This document shows positions 49,568-60,900 of a DNA stretch of 64,000 nucleotides, one piece after another. The DNA is from Undaria pinnatifida. Lineage: Eukaryota; Sar; Phaeophyceae; Laminariales; Alariaceae. The notes under the pieces were generated by a model that did not search any database, was not told where the DNA came from, and was given only the letters and a program-made list of their open reading frames with translations. The first letter of the stretch is position 1; every line of letters begins with the position of its first letter. The translations under genes were made by a program, and so were the position numbers. The stretch spans positions 12,421,701-12,485,700 of the forward strand of contig JABAKD010000013.1 of the NCBI GenBank assembly GCA_012845835.1, given 5' to 3'.

Positions 49568-49725
49568 CAAACCTTCTGCGCCGAAAAAAACGCAGGCACG
49601 TACCCGGGGGCGAGAAGGGACGGCGTCCTTGACTACGGCTTGCCCAGAAGGTCGCCGAGGGAATATGTAACTTACGTTGAGATGGACAGTAAAAGCGTGA
49701 AAACAAACAAAAAAAAGTCACGCCT
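49568..49725 (+). repeat. SINE-like family, 3' tail fragment
   Basis: ACGCAGGCACGTACCCGGGG, GAGAAGGGACGGCG, CTTGCCCAGAAGG, GACAGTAAAAGCGTGAAAAC and an A-rich tail parallel the 3' part of the elements at 5140-5455 and 56945-57255. The tRNA-like head is not evident. Confidence 0.5.
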
Positions 49726-50690
49726 CGCCGTTCGTTTTGGGGCGAGCGAGCGCGGGAGCGCCGGGGAGAGGGCGCAAAAAACAGAAGCCCCAAAATCAAA
49801 ATTGGCTCGTGCACGGGGGACACGAGCGGGGGGGAATGGGACGCACACAAAATGAGGTCCAAAAACAAAACTGACTGCAGGGGGGGGGGGCAGTGGGCAG
49901 GGAGGCGACACAAAAAAAATGAGGCCCGAAAATCCAAAATTGACCACAGTACGAAGCAGAACCGGAGACATTCAGAGGCGTTCTGTTTTCGCTGTCATAT
50001 AGAGAATAAGAGAGGGGGAGGTGCGGCCTTGCGCTATTCGAGGAGGAAAACACAAAAAATAAGCCGAAGAAAAGCAACAAAAACTTACCCCCACACAAGT
50101 TCGCGTACATAGGCTACGCAAACACACACAAGACACATATTCATACATAGACGTATAGAAAAAAAACAGCGAGAATCCAAGGAAAATCGCGACAAAATAA
50201 AAAAAAAGAGCGATAAAATCGCAGCTGCAGAAAATAACAGTCTGACAAAAAAAAAAGTCGGCTAATCAGCTGTACACCTCCCACGCCCCGCCGAGAGCAC
50301 CACCCCAGCCACGGCAAAAAAGCTGATGCCCTCGTCCTTTTACTCGCACGTCAAACGAAACGCACTCCACCCATGCGGAACAACGAGAAATAAACGCATG
50401 CTGCCCTCCCTCCCTCCCTCCCTCTCTCCCTCCCTCCCTCCCTCCCTGGTCGTACGTAAAAATAAAACATCACAATGAAACATCAAACCAAATCGCACCC
50501 CATCCAGGCCGAAAAAAAAAAACGCGACACTTTTCGAAGGACATGGCACAAAAAAAAGAGTAAAAACCAATATATTTGTACACAACGGAATACATATACT
50601 TGGTACGCGCCGCCCTCCACAAAAGCAAAGCAGTGGGCGAGCTCAATCAGAAACCAACGACACGCCTCGTCCCCAATAGAGTGCGATGCA
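49726..50690. other. Gene-free stretch
   Basis: A loose ~115-bp duplication (GGACxCGAGCGGGGGGGAAT / GGGCAGGGAGGCGACACAAA blocks with AAAATGAGGxCCxAAAA) at 49800-49950, and a CCCT tetranucleotide tract at 50405-50450. No coding evidence. Confidence 0.4.
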
Positions 50691-50980
50691 CCCCCCCCCG
50701 AGCCACCGACCCCTCCCCTCCCCCCCCCCCCCCCCGCCCAATGCTCACAAGACTACAGCAATGCATCAAATGAGTACACCCCTCCCCCCCCCTCCTCCCC
50801 ACCCTTCCGTCATCCACCCCTCTCCCCCCCTTACCCCCGGGCACTCCCATAATTTACGGCGTGTAACTCCCTTCCGCATCCACATCTCAGGGGACACCAT
50901 ACGCTGAAAAAGTGTGGGGGTTGAGTTGCAGTAGTTAACGTATTGGTACAACGGAAAACACAGCCCCCACGACAAGCGCT

Positions 50981-51940
50981 TCACCCGCCAGCCCATTTCT
51001 TTACAACTCTCCACGCGTCCAAACAATCTAGCGCTAGCGCGTCGACTTCCCTCGCCCCATTTTCCCACAAGCTCGTCCAGATCGCTCCGAGCCTCCCCGA
51101 CCACGTAGCACCCGCAGCCGCAGCCGCTGCCGCCACCGCCGCCGCCATCCCTTCCGTTCCCGCCAGCAAACTACAGGTGTCACCACCACCGCCGCCGCTG
51201 CTGCCGCTACCGCTGCTGTAGCTGCTGGTGCTACTGCAGCTGGTGCAGCTGTTGCTGCTGGTGCTACCGGTTCCACTACTGCTGCTGCTGCTGCTTCCGT
51301 TACCGTTGCCTCTGCCTACACCCCTGCCTTCTCTAGGGCACTCACCACCAACGCGAGCCTTATCGCGGCTGATTTCGCTACCCCCCTTCCCCGGAGCACG
51401 TTGCGAAGACTCTAGCCCTTCCGCGGTAGCACAGACGGCCGCATCGGCAGCAGCGGCAGCATCATCGGCAGCGGCGGCGGCACGGCAAGAAGCCACCCCT
51501 TCGTTCGCGCCCGTCCCAGCAGGCCATTCCTTCAACCAAGTTACCCCCGCCTCCTCCTTGACTTCCTTAATTTTTTCAAGTTCTCTAGATTTATCAAGCT
51601 CTCCAAATTCCGCAACTTCCGCAAGGTCCTCAAGTTCCTCAAGTTCTTCGCGTTCCTCAAGTCCCTCAAGATTTTCCCCAAGTTCTCTAAATTCCTCGAG
51701 TTCCCCGAGTTCGCTAAACTCCGCAAGGTCCCCGAGTTCCCTAAATTCCTCAAGTTCCCCAAGTTCCTTGAATTCCTCAAGTTCCGCACGTTCCCTATGT
51801 CCCTCGCGTTCCTCAAGATCCTTAACTTCCTGAATCTCCTCGAGTTCCCGAAGTCCCTGAAGTTCTTCAAGTTCATCAAGATCTGCGATTTCCTTAAGCC
51901 GCGCGAGTTCCGCGAGGGCGAAGCCTAGGGTCCATTCCAG
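50981..51940 (-). CDS. Apyrase last exon: conserved region 5 plus acidic repeat tail
   Basis: Begins LEWTLGFALAELARL (conserved region 5, GWTLGYxL in animal and plant enzymes). Then comes a Glu/Leu-rich segment of about 150 residues built on a degenerate 9-bp unit (TTCCTCAAG on the plus strand), giving ELGELEEFRELGD-type periodicity predicted to be helical. An Ala-rich stretch follows, then a Ser/Gly-rich stretch, and finally GAIWTSLWENGAREVDALAL with DAWRVVKKWAGG and TGA at 50983-50981. Acceptor TTTCCCCAG at 51949-51941. Alternative: a GTGAAG donor overlaps the stop (50984), and splicing to an acceptor near 50906 would replace the stop with a short Cys-containing tail. Neither ending can be preferred from sequence alone. 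Confidence 0.75.
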   Translation of the reverse strand: MEWTLGFALAELARLKEIADLDELEELQGLRELEEIQEVKDLEEREGHRERAELEEFKELGELEEFRELGDLAEFSELGELEEFRELGENLEGLEEREELEELEDLAEVAEFGELDKSRELEKIKEVKEEAGVTWLKEWPAGTGANEGVASCRAAAAADDAAAAADAAVCATAEGLESSQRAPGKGGSEISRDKARVGGECPREGRGVGRGNGNGSSSSSSSGTGSTSSNSCTSCSSTSSYSSGSGSSGGGGGDTCSLLAGTEGMAAAVAAAAAAAGATWSGRLGAIWTSLWENGAREVDALALDCLDAWRVVKKWAGG

Positions 51941-54900
51941 CTGGGGAAAGAAGCAGCGACGGTTCGGAAACAGGCCGGGGCGCGCCGGGGCGGCGGTTGA
52001 GGGAGTTGTAGAGGGGGGGAGGGGACAGGACGGGACGGGACGGGACGGGGGGGAAGCACGCAGGCATGCAGGGAGGGAGGGAGGGAGGGAGGGAGGGAGG
52101 GGCGAAGGCACGTTCATAGAATAATTACGGAAAATGCTCCCACCGTGTAACAACCGTCGCAGAGGAGGCCCGTTATGCGGACCACCAACCGTTAAAATGT
52201 TCGGTGGGGGGGTGTAGGAGATAAGAGAGGATGAATCACCACTATTCTATGCGACTCTTGCGCGCAAGTAAAGTTCCTATGGTACCAGTAGATTTTTCCG
52301 GGAAGCCGCACTGTAACCGTCGCCGTACACCGGCAGGGGGTAGAATGCAGGGGGGCGGGGGAGGGAAGGTGTATGGCCGTAGTCGTATGACCATGGACCC
52401 TTGCATCCCTACTATGCCTGGACGGACCACGATAGGGGGGGGGGTGGGGGGGCGGGGGTCACGTCCATTCCACACAACTAGGGCATACGTAACGTTCCAA
52501 TAATGTTCCAGGGGGTAGGGGAGAGGGCGCGTACTCAGTATTATGCATGACCGTAATCTTTGGGGGGGGGGGGGGGGTACTCATTTCTTGCCTGCCTTGG
52601 TCATTTGACCATTAACCACGAGTCCCGATCGGGACGGAGCACCGTTGCCACTCCTGACAGAGACACCTCCAACATTTGGGCACTCGCTCATTACGTCTTT
52701 CTTCGTGGTTGGTCATTATTTAGGGGAGGCGAGGGGGGAAGTAAACAGGGATAACTCACTTCCATCCCATCTGACTCTACAGTGCGTATATAAAATCCCT
52801 TGCGTAGGTAAATTTACTGCCTAGAGAGCTGCAGTCGCAACCGTCGCAAGAGAGTCGACATGCTTGACCACTAGCGGTTAGAGGCTATATAGGGCGTACA
52901 TAACATTCTTAAAATGTGGCCTAAATCAACTTGGTGGAGGGTACGGGGTAGCGGGGGGGGATAACGGGGGGGCGGGGGGGGGGGACCCCCCTCCATCCCA
53001 TCCCACATGAGCGCGTAAGTAAAGTTCCTAGAATATTCTCAAGAGTGTTTCGTGGCAATGAAATCGTAACCGTCGAAGGCGAGGGGCGTTATGTAGACCG
53101 CCAGGCGGTAGAAAATAGGGTGGGGGGCACCCCACTTTCATCCCACCCCATGGTTTTGGGGCAAAAAAAAAACAATTTTCCAAGAAAGTTCAATTATTAA
53201 AAAAAAAACGTAGAACGTTCCACGAATCGACGCGGTAGAGGTTAACGCGGGAGGGGGGGGGAGGGAGAACTTACCTCAATCCCATGCGGTTCTAGCGCGT
53301 CAGTAACGTTCCTAGAACGTTCCGGAAAGCTTAAACCAAAACCGTCGCGCAGGAAAACCGTCATGTAGACCAATAGGGGGTACTCGTCGAAGGCCGCTAC
53401 GCTACGGGTGCACCTTATAGTTCTGGACGTCTTCACTTGAGCAAGTTCCGTACCAGCCCCGAAAAAATGCATTTTTGAGCAAAAAACTGAACGCGCGACC
53501 CGATGAAGAAACCCGTGGCCCAACCCAGGCATACAAAGAAAAAAAAAAAAGTTTTTGCAAAACAAGAACGGCATGCATTCCAACACCATTTTGGGTCAAG
53601 AAGCCTCGTCATTCAGAAAAACGAAAAATGGCCAACAAGAGCTTCCTCTCTCATAATATGTGTCCATAAACGACTTTCCCACAGTTTCCCAGAAACCAGC
53701 TTGATTGAGGATGGGGGGCGGGGGTTATGCGGGGAGAACTCACCTCCATCCCATCCGACTCCAGCGCGTAAGTAACGTCCCGAGAATGTTCCGGGAAGCC
53801 GTAGCCGTCTCGGAGGAGGGTCGTCATGTAGACCACCTCTACGCAGCGGTGGGCGAGGCCTTCTACAGACCCCGTGAACTCGTGCTCCACGTCTCCCTGG
53901 AGACCGACGGACGGGATGGCAAGAGCAAAAAAGATGAAAAAAAAATCGATACCCTTCATGAGGACATACCACTACGTACACCGCGTAGCACGCGCGATCG
54001 AAGTATCACACAGCTGTTAAAAATGGGTTTCGACGATATCCTTGATTCAAAGGAACCCCCCCCCCCGCCCTCCTCCACCTCGAAATCCGATGCTCTCGCT
54101 GCACTCACCGCATCTAGAGAGCTCCCGCGCACCCCCCACCGGCCCCCACCCCCCGCCAACCACCAACACAAACAACTGCAGGAATCGCTCCCCAACTCCC
54201 CCCTTGCCCCTAGCTCAAGTACCCACGCTCCCGCTTCGCTCCCCACCAACGCACAAATCAACAGTAGAACTCCCGCCCCCCCGGCCCCCGCCCCCCTCCC
54301 AGGAGGTGGCCCCACCAGAAAACAAAAAAAAAACATTCGAAACTGTGATCCGATGTGCAAGAAAGTAGGCACAAGGTGCGGAAGTCCGCCTCACAAGTAG
54401 TTCGTAATAGGATGCAGTTCTCACCCTCATGCGACTCGCCGAACACCTCACGGCGCTTCGCGCTTGGTGAGCGCGATGTCTGCCTGGTCGGTGAAAACCC
54501 GGCGTACTCCGTCCCGGCGTTGTAGGAATGCGACGGTCTAACAGCTATGGTCCTATCACTATGGCCATGCATGGAATGAGTACACCCCCCCCCCCCCCCC
54601 AACCTCAAGCGTATTTAGCTCGCCGTATCGTCTAGCGACAGCGCTCAGATGACATTCCGGGTGGCTATCTCCACCGAAACTGACCCTCAGGGGACAGGCC
54701 GGGTCGACATACACACGCATCCATATACAACGGCAGCTTGCGCTGCCGGGGTTGTAACGAAGACCACTGATAGGGACAGCTTACGCTATACCTACAATGG
54801 GACCCGAAGGGTGCGTCAGCTAGCGTTGGGCTGCGAAAGCAACTGAGTTACATCGACACACGACGCGTATGAAAATACGTGGAAGTGTGGTGAACTAAAG

Positions 54901-57900
54901 CTTTATTTTTCCCCACCCGCCGAGGGATTGAAAAAAAAGAAAAAAGACAGCGCTCTCCAGTTCAACTCTACAGCCTATGTCCTCAGCTCGTTCTGGCAAC
55001 TACCCGTCGCAGAAGAGCACATCGACCGGACAGCATTCGTCATTCCGACCGGCAAGTTTCGTTTTAAAATAATGCCTTTTGAAGTTTGGAATGCCCCTTG
55101 GTTGTTTCAACACATGATGTCTGTTACTTTCGACCACCTTGGTCCTGAGTCAGGTATTCTTGCGTACATGGACGGTATTATTTGTCTTTATTTTAGAGCG
55201 ATGGCCGAAATCGGGTACACCCGATTGACCTATGGCCGTTATCGGGTACCCCTTGCACACACTGTCCCACAACGACTCAGGACGACATCTCATTGGTCGA
55301 AACCACACCGCATCCGAACGCAGCCGCATGTCCATCGGGTGTACCCGATTATGGCTGAACAAGTCCTCGACATGTACCCGACTCGCATACAAGCTACCCG
55401 ATTATGGCCGGACTACTCGACCACCAGCCCACACGCACACACGCACGCGCAGCGGGCGCGAACTCGCGCCACGTCAGGAGGCGGGGCATTGTTTGTTCCT
55501 CCGTCTCGGAGCTCTTTTTTTCCGCACGTCTTTTTCCGGAGCTCTTTTTTGTGGACCTTGAAGTCGCAGTTAGGCCATTTCTTACGCAGTCGGATACCGC
55601 CAGTCGAAAACGGCCCTTTTCGACTGGATTCTTCTGGTACTTCTTCTTAACGTCAGTCGAGCCGATTTCTTATTGTTATCATCAGTCGAGCCGACTTTAT
55701 AGTTTTGGTGCTCTTCCTAGAGGCGGTTGGTGTGAGGGAGTACTGCTGTACAGCAGTCGAGAGGTCAAGGGGTGCTAAGGCCATTTCTTATGCAGTCGGA
55801 TGTGTTTTCGACTGAAGCCCAAATCGAGCTTTCTTACGCAGTCGAAAAAGGGCTTTTTTGACTAAACTGTTTTCGACTGAGAATTCCGACTGGATACTCC
55901 AGTCAAAAGTCTCAGTCGAAAAAGTTTTTACGTGTTTTTTGAACCGATCGCATCGCTCATCCCACCACCAAACACACACCCACACGGCCAAACACCCATA
56001 CCAGGTACCACACTGCAGTACCATACAAGGCGTTGACGCTGGCTTCGCTATCCCAGCTGTTGCTTCTCGCAGCAAGTCAGCGTGGCGCATTCCTAGTTTT
56101 GCTCGCCAGCAGCGTGTATCACACGACGGCAGCAGCGCGCGTCTCGATCCCATGCTGCCAACAACCGCTGCGGCTGCTGTAGCTTTGGCGGCTCTCGGCT
56201 GAGTGCAACTCCACGAACGTGGCTTTCTTTGGCGGCTTTCGGCTAAGCCCAAAGCCACCAACTCGCTGGGACGAGGGTTCGTCGAGCCGTTGCTCGCGAA
56301 GAAAGCGCGAAGCGCAGAGCTGCCAACCGATTTCGACTGCTGTACAGCAGTACTCCCTCACACCAACCGCCTCTAGGAAGAGCACCAAAACTATAAAGTC
56401 GGCTCGACTGATGATAACAATAAGAAATCGGCTCGACTGACGTTAAGAAGAAGTACCAGAAGAATCCAGTCGAAAAGGGCCGTTTTCGACTGGCGGTATC
56501 CGACTGCGTAAGAAATGGCCTAACTGCTACTTCAAGGTCCACAAAAAAGAGCTCCGGAAAAAGACGTCCGGAAAAAAAGCGCTCCGAGACGGAGGAACAA
56601 ACAATGCCCCGCCTCCTGACGTGGCGCGAGTTCGCGCCCGCTGCGCGTGCGTGTGTGCGTGTGGGCTGGTGGTCGAGTAGTCCGGCCATAATCGGGTAGC
56701 TTGTATGCGAGTCGGGTACATGTCGAGGACTTGTTCAGCCATAATCGGGTACACCCGATGGACATGCGGCTGCGTTCGGATGCGGTGTGGTTTCGACCAA
56801 TGAGATGTCGTCCTGAGTCGTTGTGGGACAGTGTGTTCAAGGGGTACCCGATAACGGCCATAGGTCAATCGGGTGTACCCGATTTCGGCCATCGCTCTTT
56901 ATTTTACGTTCGAAGCTCCCCTGAAATCTCTCGAGCACACCGTTTTTTTGTTTAATTTCACTCTTCTACTTTCCAGCTTCTGGACAAGCCGTGGTCACAG
57001 GTGTTGTCCATTCTCCCCCCCCGGTTCTTGCCTTCATTTTTTATCGCGCATAGGGTTCAGCAATCCCACTGCTCGTCGATTTTTTATTGAGTGTTGCTAA
57101 TTCACGCTCTCGCGCTTTCCGCAAGTCAATTTGTGCACAAGAAAAAGTCCCCACGAATTTATACGAGTATGCACTCGGGGGGATTCGAACTCACGAAACT
57201 GACCTATACCAGGCTCGAGGATAACCTGATACGCCACCGGGGCGACCGGGCATCGTTACAGGCAGCTGGCTCAACATTGAAACCGACCAAACTTCAATTC
57301 GGTCAGAAATAAATCGAGTATCTTGGCCATGACAAAAAGGGCGTTTCAATCAGTGGCGACCGTCTTAAAGCCATGTTGGCACTGCCTGAGCCTGAGCGTA
57401 TCAAACATAATCGCGGATTCTTAGTTGCACTCAGCTATGTCCGCTGTTTTATAGACGGTTACGCTGAAATAACAGCACCGCTGGTTGAACTTACTCGTGC
57501 GGATTTTGTCGAAAAGACCGCTTTCAAGAAGGATTTTGGGCCCGCGCAACGTGAAGCTTTTGCTCGCGCGAAGCGTGCCCTAACTTCTGCGCCGGTTCGT
57601 AAATATCCAGATTTTACTCGAGAATTCGTTGTCCATACCAATGCGTCAGAAGCAGGAGCAGGAGCATTTCTCGCTCAACGCTCACGCGCAAGTAGCTCCG
57701 ATTCCGATCTTGACATCTTCGCGTATTACAGTCGCCGATTTTCAAAACGCCAACGTCATTATAGTGCGGCCATGAAAGAGTGTTGTGCTGTGGTCTGGGC
57801 TGTCACCCACTGGCGTCCGTACCTATGGCGCAAGCATTTCACATGCTGCACTGACCACCAAGCACTGACGTACCTCTATAATATGCAGAGCACCTTTAAC

Positions 57901-60900
57901 ATGCTCACCCGATGGGCTATCGCACTTCAGAATTACGACTTCACTGTCAAACATGTCCCAGGCAAATTAAATGTCGTGCCTGATATCTGCCTCGTGCTTT
58001 TAGCGAAGTCAACGGGGAACCCATCCCATCCGAGCCCAGATCAGTCGCTTTTGGTCGTAATATACCGATAGATGGACCTTACCATTCATCTGGGCCCCGC
58101 TTGTACGAACTTTCCGCTTCTAATTTGCACGACGTAGCACCTGCAGAAAAGCGACCATTAATTATTCATTAGCGCTGTGTCTGTCTTCCCTGCTCTAGAC
58201 CCCGCGAAACTTGTCGATCCACATCCACAGAAAGAGCAATTTTGTCGGTATTTGAGTACCTCCGAGCACCAACATCGGCCCCACTTCCTAGTGAAGAATC
58301 AAAATACACGATACTCTTTTGAAATGAAGCATTGATATTTCGGTCGTATCTTTCTGGTCATTTAAGGAAGCGTAGCACTTTGCGCGAACAATTGGTAGTG
58401 CCTACATCTCTCCGAAAATTTGACATTGTGTCGTGGCATGATCTGCCAGCGTCTGGAGTGTTGTGGCGGCGGGACGACGTGGGGCATAACAAGTACGGTG
58501 GGTCATGTCCGTGGCTTTATGGTCGTGGCTTAACCGGGCGCAGAACAGCGGCGGGTAGTTCTGTGGGCGAGGAAAGACGTGTTGTCTGTTTCGGTGAAAC
58601 CGAAACCGTCAGCATGGCAATAACGCCTTCCAAGAAGGTAACCCTTCGCGCGAAAAAACCTGCGTCCACCAACACACAAGCAACCCCCCTTCTCCCCGAC
58701 AACGCCTCCCCAACCCTCAAACACCCACACGGTTTTTTCGCTCACCGTACTGTCTAGCGACAGTGCCCTCCAGCCCATGGCGCAAAACCCCTCTGCCGCG
58801 TTCCTTTTCCCTTAGCTCTGCCAGTCCCCCCCTCCCTCCCAATAACACACAACCATAGGAACTCCCCCCCCCCCCCCAAACCTTAAACATCTTTCGCTCA
58901 CCGTATCGTCTAGTGATAGCGCCCTCCAGTCCATGGCGCAAAATCCCTCCGCCGCTTCCCGTAGCTCCGCTAGGCTCGGCGCGGGCCACTCCGTGAGCTC
59001 CGCAGGACCCAGCTCGTGAAGGCAGTGCATTGCGAAAAAGAACACCGACATCGCCAAGAATTCTCCCTTCAACGCCGGCATGTCTACCCCGCCGACCCTG
59101 ATGTGTTGTTGCCGTGGTGGCGGCAGTGGGGGGTCGGGGGGGGGTCGATATTGTTGTCGTTACGGATACTATTGTGGAAGGAGGGGGGGAGGGGGTGTAC
59201 TCATATCATGATGTGCCCGTGGTCCCTTACGACCGTACACTCTCCCGTACCTACAGTGCCGGGACGGCGGAGCACGTAGGGTTTTTCACCGATCAGGCCG
59301 ACATCGCTTGCACGAGGCGCGCAAGCGCCGTGAGGTGTTCGGCGAGCCGCACGAAGGGTGGATTAACTGCCATTCCTACCAAAAACCGCTTGCGAGGCGG
59401 ACTTCGGCACCTTGTGCGTACTTTCCGACGGCACCGAATGGTCGAGTTAACCTTCTTGGACGGCCACTTCAGAGACAGCAACGGGTGTACCATGCATCTG
59501 CCTCGTGGGGTGCCTTGCCATATACCTGGTACACACCACGTGACACGGATCATCTCCCGCTCGCGAGGAGTTACACCCCTTTTGGAGCCTCAAGCGAGAA
59601 CAAAAACAAATGACCAACAAAAAGTGAGGATTGCAGGCAAGCATCCTCAACACGAAGCAACCCGGGCCGCTACTATTAGACCACTCGTAGCTATAGAGGT
59701 ACCAGCCAAAAAAAGGTATACCTTTTTTTGGCTGGTACGGTCTACGAAACGACGAGGCTCTCCAAGTAGACCGTTGCACAGCTTGGTCGTACCGCGATAA
59801 GACCAAAGCCTACGGTAGGCGAGTACGGGTGCTGCGACAGAGGTATTAAGGTATACCTTTTTTGGGCTGGTACCTCCATCGCAGCACGCGTACTCCCCTA
59901 CCCTAGGCTTTGGTCTTATCGCGGTGCGACCAAGCTGTGCAACGGTCTTCGAGATGACGGGGCTCCTAAACCCAGAATCGTCGAAATTTCACCATTTTTT
60001 TTTAGGGGGAATCATTTTCGCCGTAAACTTGCAGCGCGGTGGGGTTGCTCATATGGGGTCGCGCTTATGTTTTTCCCCATTTTTTTTTTTTTTTTTTCCT
60101 TCTTTTTTTTTTGGCTCAAGAGAGGTACATAGACCTCCTCAAAAGGAGAGCCCCACGAAAAAAAAAAGGTACACCTCTACGCTACTAATAGAGGGGGGTA
60201 CCCCCTCTTTCCCCACCGGGCTTTCACGACTCGCACGAGTGACTGACTCTGCACCTACCTCGCTGAAAAACGCACTTCTGGCGATTTGTTTCGGAGCACG
60301 TATTAATAGTCTTCAGCTAACAAGTCCATTGCGGATTAACATCGCAAAAATAAAACCGCACGACAAAGGAACAAGGGGGGAGTCACTCACTCGCGCGAGT
60401 GACCCCGAGCCACCACCCTAAATAAATCCCTCTGCAGTAGCCACGGTAATAAGAACGCCTTTGTGGTTGAACACCCTTCAATTTTTTCATCGCTGTATAT
60501 GGATGGCCCCCCGCAGGTTTTTTTAAACCCATTTCCAACTCCTGGTGTGTTTTTCTAGTCTAACTCCAAGTGTTTCGTGCACATGTCGGGACTGCGGTGC
60601 TAAAAAGGGCGAAGGAGGGGTGTCCACCAATATGATGTTACTAGTGGAGGTGGGTGGCGGGGGCTCGCGCTCTCGTTCCTAAACACAACAAAACTATCGA
60701 AAAGGGCGTCTGTTTTTGGCATAAGCTTTGAAAAAACGAAACAAAATGAAAGAAAAAAAGAAGGGCGTCTGTTCCTGGCCAAAGCTCTGAAAAAACTAAA
60801 GAAAAAGGGGGAAAAAAAAACCCAAGAAATCATGAGCAAGAATGCATAAAAGACACAAGCGTCTAAACGAACACACCAAAAAATAAATAAGCAGAAGCAA

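Larger units (their letters stand above)
54940..58495 (+). mobile_element. Degenerate Ty3/Gypsy pol, interrupted by two insertions
   Basis: Plus-strand relic inside an apyrase intron, antisense to the host. Palm domain 54943-55195: SSFWQLPVAEEHIDRTAFV, GKFRFKIMPFEVWNAPW, FQHMMSVTF and AYMDGI, the catalytic YMDD having lost its second Asp. The frame is cut by the foldback element at 55196-56897 and resumes CLYFTFEAPLKSLEH. A SINE-like insertion is followed by KLQFGQ-stop-IEYLGH, then RNase H at 57373-58071 with VHTNASEAGAGAFL (catalytic Asp changed to Asn), YYSRRFSKRQRHYSA, CCTDHQALTYL and KHVPGKLNVVPD. Past the stop, integrase zinc-binding remnants appear (LVVPTSLRKFDIVSWHDLPA, about 58395-58460). 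LTRs not found. Confidence 0.88.

Noticed and set aside
51228-51833. 201-codon Ser-rich plus-strand frame
   Set aside because: Antisense of the apyrase last exon; the minus strand carries conserved region 5 and correct splice sites.
55232-56892. Paired frames of ~109-157 codons on both strands
   Set aside because: Mirror-image frames from the two arms of the foldback element; the inverted-repeat symmetry explains them.
57100-57255. A possible functional tRNA gene on the minus strand
   Set aside because: Only the B box and a weak A box are convincing; the downstream blocks match the copy at 5140-5455, so it is a SINE-like repeat rather than a tRNA gene.
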